In this document: one piece after another, positions 23,590 to 36,597 of the stretch | Layout: each line of letters starts with the position of its first letter | How positions within the stretch are numbered: position 1 is the stretch's first letter | Assembly (NCBI GenBank): GCA_029844215.1 | Contig: CM056721.1 | Coordinates: forward strand, 8,754,368-8,818,367 | Reading direction: 5' to 3' | Source of the DNA: Przewalskia tangutica | Lineage: Eukaryota > Streptophyta > Magnoliopsida > Solanales > Solanaceae | Length of the DNA: 64,000 nt | Translations under genes and position numbers: made by a program | The notes under the pieces: model-generated | What the model was told of the DNA's origin: nothing | The model's database searches: none | The model's input: only the letters and a program-made list of their open reading frames with translations

Positions 23590-24190
23590 ATCACGGAAGG
23601 TAAGATTTTCATTAATAAGCAGTACCAAGGTGATACTGTAGAAATTACAAAATGATGGGACTTGTTATACATTACAATCTCACAGAAGCTATCAAGTCCA
23701 TCAAATCAATCAAGTTCAGTACAATATTCCCCTTTTCCAATAGTACAAGTTTTTTGGCGGAGATATACTCCTTTTTATCTCCAAAGCACCTCCTATTTCT
23801 TTCTAACCAAAGGAATAGACATCCAAATCTTCTTGTCTCTTGCCAGCGATCAAAGATCTCCAATAGCACATAAATCTCCTGAAACTCTGAGGCATTACTC
23901 ACCATACTCCAAATATATTTAGAAACAAGGACCAAATCTACCGGGTAAAATTGCAATGAATTGATTCTGATGAGTCCTCACACAAAACATCTACTATTCA
24001 ATATCTATCACTTCAAATTCCCCAGTGCGCCAAGAGAAGTGTTTTTCTCCTATAACGGTAAGGTCTGGGCCATCTTATGTATGCCTCAAATATTTCACCG
24101 GGCACATGCTACCTCCCACCAACACAGGTACTGGGTAATGCTCTCATCAAGGCTTAGGCAGACGGGAAGAATGGTGAGTTTCCCGACTTG
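23590..24190 (-). mobile_element. L1-type LINE 3' remnant (zf-RVT region)
   Basis: The minus-strand translation around 23930-23700 gives SKYIWSMVSNASEFQEIYVL and LWLERNRRCFGDKKEYISAK, matching the zinc-binding region that follows plant LINE reverse transcriptases, then a typical tail (LIDLMDLIASV). Frames are broken and there is no clear poly(A) or TSD. Confidence 0.55.
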
Positions 24191-24519
24191 ATTGGCAGCA
24201 ATGAGAAGCAATTTTGACAACTGAAACTTACGGAAAAGGATGATTACATACATCAGTTAATGTTTATGTGTAGGAGTTCGGTGAAGACGTGGATGGAAAA
24301 TCTTTTGATCGTTTGGGCTACAATAAGTGATGCCACAAACTGTGAAGGAGGAAATGTGCACCTTTAGAAAACGAAGACAAGACGAAGGCCGTTAGACATT
24401 GTTCCATTAGCACTCGTGTGGGTTGCATTAAACACAGAAATAGAACTTTTGAAAGTACAGAGAATGATTTTGTATATTTGATAAATAGCCTCTTATTCCT
24501 TATTTATTTTTTGCTGCAT

Positions 24520-24650
24520 TACGAGAGAGAGAGAGAAGTAGAGGGAGAGGAAGAGGGAGAGAGAGAGAGGTCGTTCTGCTTCGTAGACAAGGCTCGTTCT
24601 GTACTTTACTTATTTACTTACTTACTTACTTACGAACGAGAGAGAGACAG
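24520..24650. repeat. microsatellites: (GA)n and (TTAC)n
   Basis: acgagagagagagaa and gagagagagag tracts occur at about 24520-24572, and a (TTAC)5-type tract at about 24605-24634, followed by another GA-rich stretch. They lie just downstream of the MCM9 stop codon. Confidence 0.8.
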
Positions 24651-24701
24651 AGAATCAGCAGTCATTCTAATTACCTGTTCTTAGGATAAAGTTGAACTTC
24701 A

Positions 24702-27700
24702 TCAGCATATTGAGCGTCCAGTGCTGATTACTTCAGGGAATTCGTCTCGGAGATTCAGCCTCTCAAGGATCAGTCTTTCTTGTTTGGCATCTATAATATT
24801 TTTTGTCAAGAATAACATAACAACATACCCAGTGAAATCTCACAATGTGGGGTCTGGGAGAATAACATAAGATATGCAAAAAGAAAAAAAGAAATATTAA
24901 GCATCTATATATAAAGAGACATTTGCTTGAAGTAATAACCCAACTCTACTATATATGAAACAGAGAATAAACTTCTTGCTGACGAACACAACATGAGACC
25001 AATAAACAAGAAGATTGGAAATAGGTTTACTGAAATACCATCAGGCAGATTATGGCACAAGGGTAATTTAATACACAAATTAACAACAAGAAAACAAGTT
25101 TACATATGTTCATACAAGTACTTTTTATGCATTTTCTGTGTAGCTTGGATGTTGATGGTATGGTTCAGAGGCACCAAATTTGCTAGGTCATTAATATAGA
25201 AATATTTTTCAGCCACTTCTCTAGTAGTGACTGTATAAACTCGCATGGGAATACATACAATTTTGTTGGATGAACTCAATGTCAAAGGTTTCGGCATCAT
25301 GATTCATACGCATGCAAATAATAAGATGCCATTAGGATACATTCTTGATCAGGATTTTCGGTAAAATTGGAGTGCAATGCATTCCCCATGCTATCCACTA
25401 TAGCCGAGGTAGTCATTGATGACTCAATGCATAAGATGGCAGTGATGGCATCCAATCTAGTGACCTCATCTCTAAACATCAATCTTGCATGTGCTGTAAT
25501 ATTACCATATTGGTTTCTTCAGAATCAGTGACAAATAGATCTAGGGTCAAGCCAGGAAAAAGCTAGAGTCAATGATACACCTTGAGCAAGTCTTATCAGA
25601 CTCTCCAGCATGCGCACGGTTGTTCTTGCTGTAAATGTTCACAGTTGTTAAGTGCATAGACATGAAACAATTAGAATATTTTAGTGACAGTGATGATGAT
25701 TAGTGACCTGCATTTTGAGTCGCAGATCTTCTTTGAAGTTGGTAATAGCTTGAGATAACATTTTCTGCATCCTTTGTAAGGACTGGTCTAAAGTATTTCT
25801 TCACAAATTGGATGTACCTACAAGATGTCATCAGAAGACATCACACTGCCATCTCCTCAACAGAATGTGATGGGGAGTATTGCTGCTGAAGATTTTCTTT
25901 TGTTGGAGTTAACATGGTAAACTAATGGTATAACATAAATAAAATTAGAATTAGAACATTTTCCTAGTGTCATGTGCATTTCCTTTATACTAAACTGTTT
26001 TGGTAAGTTGTGCTCACCGTCTAGCTTTTCAGCAACTTACAGATACAGCACAAACACTCTTCAGGAGCCCAAGGAAGTATTATGATTGAACTGACTATCT
26101 AACTAGCAACCAAAGCCAACTGTAGAACACATGACATGAAAGTCTCATGACAATTCAGATACTCAAAATTCAGCGCTACTAGTAAGACTTAAGGATATGA
26201 ATTTAAACTTGCTTTTTTGGCTCCAAAATTACCTTTTAACTTTCTTGCTTACTCATACATGCATCTCAATTGGAGACCTTCCAGTTTTAAGCACTTTTAA
26301 GAAAATTCATAAAAAAGTCATTTCCTAGACCACCTATCTCCCAAGCCTGTCAAATAAGAATTAGCATTAAACTAAAAAAAGCTTTGCAGATTTAAGAAAC
26401 GTGAAGAGAGATTTCTTTGCATGTTGCTTTATGAAACTCAGTCTTGCATACCAGCTTCTACAAAGGAAAAAAGAAAAACCATAGAGTACTGAATCAGCCA
26501 AATTGGAAAAGAAGGGGGGGGGGGGGGGGGCTAAACTAAAACTATTGGTTAACAAGGGAAGGGAGCAATGTCGATAATCATTTTTAGGGACTTATCCCAT
26601 CTTGCGCATTTCACCATTATTGATGTGCAAAAGCTAGTGTAATCCCTTACTTTTCATGAACAATGCTAATATTCATATTTAGGAACTTATCTTATCCGAG
26701 TCTTTATTATAGAAGCAGTCTAGCCAAAGAGGCTAGAGAGACCAAAAATAGACTAGTGGAGCAGTACATAATTACATTATTTGCAGATGAACACATATCA
26801 TATATATCAGAATCCGGATGGTTGTCAGGAAGTATTTTACCTTCTGAGCATTGGAAGTGGCCAGATAGCCCCTAGATCCTCTTCACAATTGTGGCTCTTG
26901 GTTTCGGCCTGTCAATCACATGAAGAGAATTTTCATCCAGCTAATTTATGCTTCATGACAAAATGGTAATGTATTCACATTGTTTTAGATTCATCACCTC
27001 AGCAAGAATGTGTGAAGAAACAACAGCATCCCAGTCTGGGTTTTTAGTGTCTAAGAGAACTAGGACTATGTCAAATCTGCTCAGCAGTGGGCCAGAGAGC
27101 GTCGTATTAACAGATAGAGCTAGTTTGTGTTAAGAACATAGAAAACAAAGTGAGATGGGCAGCAAATCGTTTAAGATGCCTGATAGAGATTCTAGCTTGC
27201 AAGAAGATGAAAGGTAAAAGAATAAAAGAAAGAGAACATCAAAAGCAAAGATACGCTGCTCAGGATCATAATGTCCCTTGGGATTAGTTGCTCCAAAGAC
27301 AATTGTCCTTGTACTGAGAGTTGTCACAAGACCAGCCTAGAGGTTAACCATGTCATCAAGGATCACAAAAGGATTCATTTAATTAGAAACACTAGAACAG
27401 TAGATCTTGCAATGAAGAAAAATGTGGCAGGAAAAGAAGAATTTAAAAAATATCAAGAAGTTATGACCTTGCCAATCATGCATGTATTGACTTTACCAAA
27501 AAACAATGAGGTTCTTCAAAGAATGATATACCTTTGCAACACTTATAGTCTGCTGTTCCATTGCCTCATGGATGGTTGCTCTGTCATGCTCTCTCATGCT
27601 GTCAAACAGACCTTTGACGAGTCAACATCAAATGAATGTCTATGATAACATTATTGGCTATATTTTAAAACAGAAAATAATCATTATATCATTTTAATCA

Positions 27701-30700
27701 ACAACCTCATATAGCCCTAACTAAAGCGCAGACAGTATTTTATGCCACACCAGTTATATCAAAACACGGAGAAACTGAAACAAATCAACATAAGACTTCA
27801 AAAATGCAGCTATACCTATCAAATTCATCAATGCAACAGAGACCACCGTCTGCTAATACAAGTGCACCAGCTTCTAACATCCACTCTCCTGAAAATATAG
27901 CTTGCCTTTACAGATGATGATCAAAGAACTGTACATACAGGTCAAAAGATTACAACAACAACATACCCAGTGTAATCCCACAAGTGGGGTCAAAAGATTA
28001 TCAAGAAGAATTAATTGCACGTTTGGTTCGTGTAATGGGGAGGCATTTGGTAGTTAAGAACTCAAGCACATTATTGTGAGAGCTGGCAAAGGTCTCTGTG
28101 TGAGTGGGCGCTTGCATGTGCATGCAGGAGTGTCATCCTGACTCTGCCTGTGTGTTGTGACAGAGACACAGACAGCTCCCCACTTCAATATGACCAAAGC
28201 AAATAGATAGAGACAGCTCCAAAATTCAACATTACGGATATTAGCAAGTAACAAGATAAAGGAATAATCTACCTCCATCTTTAACTGCGGTAACAGTCAA
28301 TCCAGCGCTAGTGCTTCCCAACCCAGTCGTAATGACAGATCTATTGCTCAATTTAGCAGCAAACTTCAGAAACTGAGACTTCCCAGTGCCTGACAGGATA
28401 AGCAAGCGACCATATCTTCTCATTTGTCACAACTTCCCAAAATTCAAAAGGATATCATGCTCCATTAATTGTCACCACAACCGCGTAACATGGTGAAATC
28501 ACGTATACCAGCTGCTATGCAGCACATTAGTGCTAAGCACAATTAAATGAGAGCTTGAAGTACTGAAAATCTCTACAGATAAACATTTTCTTACAAAGAA
28601 GATATTCTAATATTGATTCGAAGCATTTTAACATTACAATTCATTACCAGGATCACCAACGAGAAGCAAATGAGACTCTCCTCTAACTTTTGTTCCAGAA
28701 GCATCAACATGTTGGACACCTCCAATAAGCGTCAATGCCACTACATTGAACTCAAAGGGGATACTACTTATTACGACGCACAGTTGCTGACAGAAAATGA
28801 AAAGCAACACGAATTCTTTCTAATATAATTAACAATTACATATGTGACATTAACTGAAAAGGAGAGACTCACAGGGGGAAATACCTGCAAGCTTAACAGT
28901 GAAAAGCCCAAAGACCTGTGGGCAAATACCTCGTAGAATCGCATTCCTACCTGCGTTTAGGAATGAAGAGAATAGAAAGAAAAGCAGGTCTGAGTCCCAA
29001 GTACTTTTAGCAAGTAATCTAAAATTAGCACCTGTCGACAGAATTTTTACCCTTTAAAGGAGTATCTTTGAATTCAGTCCAAAACTGCTTGAATTTCAGA
29101 ACAACATCATCAGGGATATCTATATCTGCCTTCAGCTCATTCATTCTCCTGAAGATACATTATAGGAAATATGTGAAGAGAAAGGCAGATTACTTTATGA
29201 GGAAGTCAGAGAAATGTATTACCACCACAAAGCAGTGGCTAATGCAAAAGGTGCTAGGTCAACAGAGCCTCACCCCTAAGTATTGAAAGGCATATTTTGC
29301 TTCTTGTAAATGTTTGGAATATTTAGTTAGATAAAGTGTGCGTCTGCACCTGTTACTTTTTTAACGAAAACAATTTTATTACTGTTGTAAATCTCTTTTA
29401 AGTTAAAATCCTTATTTGGCAATACCTCCTTGGAACCAATGTTAAATAGATGGAAACAAAAGAAAAAGATGATCCCCAATTATATTCCAGCCCAATTGAT
29501 GGGATATCAAGCGGTAACTAACATTTTAAGTGACACTTTGTGCATTCATTCTCGAATTAAACTTACAAGGTTTGAAGGCAAAAGGAAAAAAGAGCGACGT
29601 TGAGCTAGCCATCGTTTAGCGTGTGGGTTTGATACACTTAACAACCTAATACTTTAGGATGAATCAAAACGGTGCACTTCATCTCAAACAACAGCAAAAA
29701 TTTGTATAGAATACCAATAGTTCATTCATATGTTCTGCACAAATAATTGGATAAAATCCTTTCACTATTTGGGTTTGACTTGTGGTCACATGAATGTATC
29801 GAAATCATTCTCAAATGAACTCAGTGAAGTACTCCTCTGTTACCTTACATGGTTGGCAATTAGTACCGGATCAAGGTCACAGCGAACGTCTTTTAGATCG
29901 GTGGACCATTTGGCAGTTAAGATCCCAGTGACAATCACATCATCTGAGGACATTAAACATGGAAATAACTTAAGGACATGAAAGAAAATACCTATCAAGC
30001 CTATCATTGAAAAAGAGAAAGAAAAGAATTAAGTGTCTCAATAGGGTTGAAGGCGATTTACCATAGTATAACGCGGAATAATTATACAAATAAGCAGATT
30101 GACATAAAAATACTACTTCAGTTACTACCCTCTGTTTGGATGGTTGTTTCCCGTGGTTCATTAATGTACAATATGGTTTGGTATAGTATGGTGGTGTATG
30201 TTATTGTACTGTATTAATGAACACAGTGTTTTGTTTGGATAGACTGTATCTTTTGTTGTGGTTTAATGATATTTTTATTATTTGATTTGATTGTATGTTA
30301 CTGTATAATAACATGTAAGTTTACTAAAATACCCTTAACCCTTAATTACAAACTAGTTTTTATATATTAATAAAATTAAGGTAAAGGATAAAATGGGAAT
30401 TTAAAAAAATAAGTAGGTGGTGGGTGGGGTCTATGAAGGTGAGGTGTCCGTGTCGAACACCTCATCGGACACGAAACGCCTCGGACACGCCTCGGAGACG
30501 TTTCCCAGAAAAAGAAAAAAAAAACGGACACGGCAGGGACACGCGGGGGACACGGCAAAGGGGGACACGGCAGGGACATTTTTTTTTTTTTTTTAGAAAA
30601 AAATTAGTTTTAATTTTATTTGATTTATTTTAAGTAAATTTATATTTATTTGAATTTGGGTCTTGGGACATACTTATGTATTAGTTTATGGACTATGGTC

Positions 30701-33700
30701 TTATGAATTATGTATTGAATATTTGATTGATTGTCAATTTGTTATGAATGTTTCTTTTTAATTTGGTACATATTTAATTTGGTATTTTGGTTATTTGGTA
30801 TATAACAAATTTGAATTAAATTTATAATTTATTTATGAATGTGAAGCTTTAATAATATTAATTTTAGTATTTTATATATTATATTATATATTATATTATA
30901 TATTATATATATATATATATATATAAATATTTTTAATTTATTTTACAAAGTGTCCTCGTAGTGTCGTGTCCCCTATTTTTCAAAATTGCCGTTTCCGCGT
31001 GTCCCTGTCCTATCGGACACCTCTCACGTGTCCGTGCTACATAGGGTGGGGTGGTATGGAGGTGGGCGTGGGTGGTGGTGGGTGAGGCGGTGGGGGTGGT
31101 TGGTGAGGGTGTGTGGTGGCGGGGTGGTGAGTGGTAGTGTGGGGTTGGTTGGTAGGGTGGGCGGTGGGGTGGATTTGGGTGGGCGGAATATAATGGGAAA
31201 ATGAAATACATAACCACACAAAAATCACCAAATCCGTGGTTATAAAAATTAAATTTTTCATGATTATTTAACCACAAAATTACAATGGGTTTACAACACC
31301 ATACAACATAATTTTAAGAACAATGGAAATAAACATGGTTTCATAGAAAAACAATAATGAACCACGGGAAACAACCATCCAAAGGGGGGGGGGGGGGGAA
31401 TAGCTTGACCTATTACAGTTTCAAAGTTCAACTTTGACCATGATGATCTCAAATTAATGTTTAGAAACTTTCAATTCTACAATTTGTGGCAAAGAGGGTG
31501 CTTGACATGGTTAACATCAATAGATTTTGTTTTATAAAATGTAACTGATAAATGTCCTAAATGAGACTAAACATTGATCCTTTTGAACCATGTAGATGAG
31601 ATCAGATCAAGCTTTCTAGAAAGAAGGGGCTTAAATCTTTGTGGTGTCAGTGTCATAGCATAAGATGTTTCTGTACACTAGTTAGCCCACACATAATTAT
31701 CAAACAAGCTAGTTTTAAGAGAGTAGTACCTCCAGCTTTAACCATGTCAACAAGATCATCCTTCAGAATGACAGGAATGGAGCGAGGAATAGCCCCAACA
31801 CCCAATACCTGGGTACTTTCTTGGACTTTAATTTCCTGATAATCATGACAGATCTTATTGTCTTCTACAAGCTGAAAACTTGTGCTTTCACAAAATTTAG
31901 GCCTCTGCAAAATAACTTTAGAGATTATTGATTTTCTTACAAGCAGCTAGTTTTACAAAACCAAAACCAAACCGGATGAAAGTTATTGCAAACCAACATG
32001 GAGAATGGGTTGAAGTAAGAGGAGAAAATACAAATTCAAGATTGTATAATATAGTAAAACAACAAAGCATATATAATTTATGAGGCATTTTGGATTTTAC
32101 TGTTACCACTTACCAGCAGTGTTATCGGAGTGGAAAAGCACAGAAAAACGTCAAGTATCTGTTGGGGCTTTAAACACGAAGCACAATTAAAGTGCACACT
32201 ATAGTAAAGAAAAAGGTAAGAGAAGACAATATAGTCATATTTATTGTGTTGCCTCTATTTTTGAACATTGCGTGAAAATGATCCAATAATTTCAAATATG
32301 GGAGGATACCATATAAAACATCCTATCCACTCCAAATTTGGAATCTATTGCAAATTTACAACTCTGTTATAGGTAAACTCAATTTATGGACCTATTTTGC
32401 TTCTAATTTAACTTTATTTTTATTCTCACACTTACATAATGCTTCAAGGAAACCTGATTATACAAAAATTAGTATCGTGTAGTTTATGTTAACATCTCCT
32501 CGTCAATTTTTCCCTCAAATATTTATTCTATTTTTAGAGGCTAGTCCGGTGCACTAAGCTCCCACTATACACAAGATCCGGCAAAGGGCAGGACCAGCTT
32601 CGTTCACCTAGACTAATCCACTGGGAGTTCTGCTACAACCCAAAATTACACTCCAAAATTTCATACTTGGACAAATTTATTGTCAGTCATCAAGTTTCTT
32701 AAAATAAAATGTGGTAGAAATTCATATATATATTTCTCGATGAATACTTTGTATCAAACAAAAGCCTCAATCAAATCAATTGACATGGTTGAATATGTTA
32801 AGTTCCTAAATTCATTAAGCATATTTAGACTTTAGTTCATAAGAATTCAATATGCCCATAATTTGAGGAATAAATGCAATTTTATTCCATTCTAAATTAG
32901 TTTGAAATGATTTGCAGTATTGCTTACTTACACATTCAAATATGTTCTTAAAATTTTGATATTTGTGATTTTCTAAACCAGAAAACTAAAAAAAATATCA
33001 TTGTTAAACAAACTTTCAGAAAAAGGTGTTCGAGTACAATCTCATTGCATCATTTGGAAACATGCCAAAAGAAATATTCACTTTTCTCAAAGCTAAAAGT
33101 AGCTAGAAAATCAAAAACAAAAATCTAGCCGGAATCCACATAGACCCTACTGTTGTGAAACAAGGCTTACGCGATATGTTAATGTATACTGATGTAAAGC
33201 AAAAGCAAGAGAAGATTAGAAAGAGCTCTTCTTCCATGAGTAACCAAATGCAACAACAACAGACCCAGTAAAAATCCCACAGATAAGCAAAATCAGAGCA
33301 TTATTTGTGTGTTTGTCCAAATAAATAAGGATGAGTTGGAAACAGACCTGTGAGGGACAAAAAATTGGTTTTGGAATTGAATTCCTTGTTTCCACCTCCG
33401 GGTAAACCTTGAACCTACATAAATTTTCCTTCTTAGCCAATAATCTATTAGGGTAGATAGGTAAAAGCTTGACCATGTAATCTTGCCATAATACTACATA
33501 GATTTTTTTTATACGGCCAGTTCAAAGGAGCAGAAAACATGTGTGGACATGTTGACCTTAGAATCATAAGAGTTGTCTAAGATCATTATGTTATACGCAA
33601 GTGAAATCACCTTTCTAGCAATTGGTTTTAGGCATCAGAAATTCAGATGAAAACCCCAATTTGTGATGTAGAAGTCTGTTTTAACATAAGTAAGAAGCCA

Positions 33701-36424
33701 AAATCTGGGCAAAATTGATGGTTTTAGCCTAACTCATAAATTTGGATCGCAGCAACGTTCTCATGGCTTTGGATTGCTCTATAACACGATTTATCCAGTT
33801 TCAAGCTAGGCACATGTCACGGTATGGAAGGAACAGCTAAGAGACTATATACAAGTTAGGTGCCAGAGTCACTCTGCGTATTGAAGAAACATGATGAGTT
33901 CTTACCAATAATAGCTTACTAAAAACCGTCCATCCAAAATTCAGCATTCATAACTTAACAAGGGCTTTCATCTTTCAAAACTTAGTTATGTAAAGCAAAT
34001 TTTACACAGCCACTTAGCCCGTGTAGACAGGGAACCTGTGTACCTATTATGGAAACCAAACACATCCTACATGATCATAGAACTCAGAACAAGGAAAACC
34101 AACAGAATCAGTTTGCTGGTGCAATATAACACTCTACTAATAGATTAAGCATGTTTGTACTGAGTTCTTTCTGAAGAAGGATTACTTAAAGCTGATAGCC
34201 TTACAAGGGAATTATATTATAGTTACCATATGTCTTTTTAAAGAAAATATTGTAGATGGAGATCTGTTGCTAAAATTGCAATTGCTCATTCTGTTGTTGT
34301 CCTTTGTTTTGGAATATTCCACCCCATGCTACTTATTAGTTATTATGTTGCAGATGGCCAGTGTAAATTGAATTTTAGTATCATAGAGAACAAGGATCAA
34401 TTTAAGGCCATGTCAGTTTGCAGGTTTGGCGACCAAAAATTGATGAAAACCCATATGAGCACCTTTTATCACCTGGCTCTGTTTCCATGTCCATCAAAAT
34501 ATCACGTGAAACTAGTTGTTTTGTTGGTGAGAGATCTCACTGACAAAGAAGTGAAAATAGTTTGTCTAAGGAAATTAAGGTTGAGGAACCAGTGTGGTAA
34601 GAGCAAGCTACAGCAATCCGATTCTAGTAGAAAACCTTTCTGGCAAATTGGACTTATGATTGGAAAATGTGATATTTTCAGCTGAATCCTCCCATGCTAA
34701 TTTCCAGCCGAGACAAAGTAAAACCAATTACCTTGATCAGTTTGTATTAGATAAATAAATCAATGATTCCATTAATGCTATGTGAAAATATCTCAATGAT
34801 TTTCAACCTAGAAAATGGTTGGAAGAATTTGAAACTAGCAGAATGACTAGGTGTGAGGCACACAAAAACAACCTGTGCTTACATCTCCGACACTCATATA
34901 TCCTCTCCCCTTCAATCATCTTCACTGCTCCAGACCTGATCACAGTCCCTTTGATAGTAAGAAGAATCCCACGATGTTTCACCCTAACTCGGCCAATGCT
35001 GGGAAAAGTTTCTAAAACATAACAAAAAGTGACTAAGTTTGATGTTACAAGATATACTTAAACTACACTAGAGTGAAGCATTATATAGAAAGGGTATTGG
35101 GGGTGTATGGCATGCACTGGCGGATCTAAAGGCAACATGGTGGTGCAGTTGCACCACCAGATTTTTAAAAAAAATTTGCCTTCTAGGCATAAAAAAAAAA
35201 AAAAATCCTTCTAGGCATAAAAAATTTAAAAAAAAAATTTGCACCACCAAATATCGTCTCCTGGATCCGCCACTGATGGCATGGAAAGTAGAAAAGAGAT
35301 ATGCAAGGAATTGCTAAAAGAATACTAGTCACATGTGCTTTTGGTGATCAGAGCATGTGCATATACTAGTAAAACTTATAGAAATTCCAGTATTGGGAAC
35401 ATAAACAATAGGATTAACTTATATACACTGACAGTATAAAATTTCTTTACACTATCATGTTGTTTGAAATCCTATCACAAGTACTTGTCTATAGTGACGT
35501 CAATTGGTAATTAAGGCTAATACATATCACAACCAGTTAAATATTGTAAATGTTCTCTACACGGTAAAAGATATACTTTAAATATGGGTTATTTTTTATC
35601 CACTGATAGTGTAGAGACTAGAGCGGGTTCTTGATAGTCTATATCAAGTTGTTTAAAAGCCAACTACAAGCAATTGTGGTAATATGGAAAATAAGATATG
35701 TACCCTTTATAGCACCTTAAACTACAAAGATAGAGAATATAAAAAAATTCAACTATTTGTGTATATAGTTTAAATAGAAAAAAATAACTCCAAGAAAAAT
35801 AAGGGATAAAACAACCAACCAGGGCATTCAAGAGGAGAACCACTGATATTAATACGAACATGTATGTTGTCCTTAACGCTTGCGTTTTCACGTTGTTTAA
35901 CATCAGCCCAAATCACTTTCTACACAAAGCCAAAGAACCAATGATTATATAAATTACTAATCTATGCACCGTTACCGTACAGAATTTTGAACAAGAAAAA
36001 TGGGAAAATTACAGCCAAATACCATTGAGCCATCTAGTTTACAAAATATGTACATAGTGTATAGGTAATAAATATACATACACTATACACTATTAGTGTA
36101 TACTTCGGTTTGATAATATCAGTAAATTAGGTACCTGAGCCCATAGGGCAGCTTCATCAAAAAGGGGTAAATATTCGGTAGGTTTAGCGAAAATGAACTG
36201 AGAAAGGGATGGATTATCATCCACTATCTCTGCAAAACTGTTTCACAAAATAAATAATTAGTTGGAATATAAGGAGAATTGGAGGAAAGGAGGAGTTGCG
36301 CTTACTCGACATAGAGGGAATAGTGAAGTCGAGGATCAGGTGACACAATGATGGAACCAAGCTGCTCCGAGTGGTGATTTAGTAAATACGCTGCTAGTTC
36401 TTTGCTGTCAACCTTCCCCTCCAT
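24702..36424 (-). CDS. MCM9: MCM9, minichromosome maintenance family DNA helicase
   Basis: Twenty exons with consistent phases give 662 residues: 36424-36306, 36237-36135, 35919-35820, 35011-34873, 33414-33348, 31904-31730, 29943-29844, 29148-29051, 28950-28885, 28740-28648, 28389-28273, 27888-27816, 27598-27532, 27336-27255, 27119-26998, 26908-26841, 25817-25708, 25628-25581, 25493-25341, 24790-24702. All introns are GT-AG. N-terminal OB/zinc module with Cys148, 151, 173 and 181. AAA+ core: Walker A GDPGTGKS at about 351-358 (split by an intron), Walker B CCIDEFD to 416, sensor 1 GATNP, arginine finger SRFD at Arg481. DPEQPLSVNTTLSGPLLSRF identifies MCM9 rather than MCM2-7. By family knowledge it works with MCM8 in homologous recombination repair in the nucleus. 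Length matches compact plant MCM9, which lacks the long animal C-terminus. No disabling change seen. Confidence 0.95.
24815..24865 (-). repeat. RTE LINE tail fragment in the last MCM9 intron
   Basis: ataacaacatacccagtgaa followed by atctcacaatgtggggtctg is the complement of the RTE 3' end seen at 13.6 kb; only about 50 bp remain. Confidence 0.6.
27953..27993 (-). repeat. RTE LINE tail fragment in an MCM9 intron
   Basis: acaacaacatacccagtgta then atcccacaagtggggtc; a very short 5'-truncated copy. The adjoining tcaaaagatta occurs on both sides (about 27942 and 27990) and may be its TSD. Confidence 0.6.
30130..31387. mobile_element. TIR DNA transposon in an MCM9 intron, with nested insertion
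   Basis: The left end (from about 30134, tttggatggttgtttcccgt...) and right end (to about 31383) are inverted repeats of roughly 30 bp. The right terminus abuts a run of about 16 G that blurs the edge. The interior holds a G-rich low-complexity tract (31045-31190) and a second transposon (30431-31044). No transposase. Superfamily not assigned because no clear TSD was found. Confidence 0.75.
30431..31044. mobile_element. nested hAT-like element with 8-bp direct repeats
   Basis: Starts CTATGAAG and ends CTACATAG. Both arms contain clustered CGGACAC/GTGTCCG motifs that are complementary between ends. It is flanked by ggtggggt at 30423-30430 and 31045-31052, an 8-bp candidate TSD, although the host sequence is itself G-rich, which weakens this evidence. 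The interior is AT-rich and includes a (TA)n tract at 30888-30925. Confidence 0.65.
32545..32605 (-). repeat. Au-type SINE remnant in an MCM9 intron
   Basis: ccggtgcactaagctcccac followed by a diverged ccggcaaagggcaggacc matches the complement of the Au SINE 3' region, as at 47.26 kb. Only a fragment is recognisable. Confidence 0.55.
35115..35275. mobile_element. hAT MITE with exact 8-bp TSD in an MCM9 intron
   Basis: 161 bp. The left end CACTGGCGGATC and right end complement CAGTGGCGGATCC are inverted; subterminal GTGGTGC/GCACCAC also pair. Exact 8-bp direct repeats atggcatg lie at 35107-35114 and 35276-35283. The interior is A/T runs with a duplicated ccttctaggcataaaaaa. Confidence 0.9.
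36010..36125. repeat. dispersed repeat shared with 59.67-59.78 kb
   Basis: gccatctagtttacaaaata and tgtacatagtgtatag closely match 59692-59730. Both are AT-rich with many atacactata motifs that can self-pair. Probably an unnamed MITE; ends not defined. Confidence 0.5.
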
Positions 36425-36459
36425 CAGATTTTCTCCGACGTGGGAAGGGCGGCGCGTGT

Positions 36460-36469
36460 GGCGGGAAAA
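36460..36469 (-). promoter_or_regulatory. E2F-type site upstream of MCM9
   Basis: Plus-strand GGCGGGAAAA, i.e. TTTTCCCGCC on the gene's strand, contains the full E2F consensus TTTCCCGC. It begins 36 bases upstream of the MCM9 ATG. Plant replication genes, including MCM family members, are known E2F targets. That this copy functions is inference. Confidence 0.65.
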
Positions 36470-36597
36470 TTGAGGTTTTAGTAATGAATTTAATTTTAGG
36501 TTTTAACTTGTATCTGCTGATGATATAAAGTATTTTATTTCGTCAATGGTCTCAACAAATTATCACCACATAGCACGTACCAATTGATGCTCAGTAC

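Noticed and set aside
30424..31277. Proline/threonine/histidine-rich frames around the G-rich tract
   Set aside because: They are translations of a simple G-rich repeat and of the CGGACAC arms of nested transposons, inside an MCM9 intron.
35399..35660. Pair of 'acactgacagtataaa / actgatagtgtaga' sequences suggesting a MITE
   Set aside because: Known-looking, but the inverted ends and TSD could not be fixed by eye, so it is not listed as a feature.
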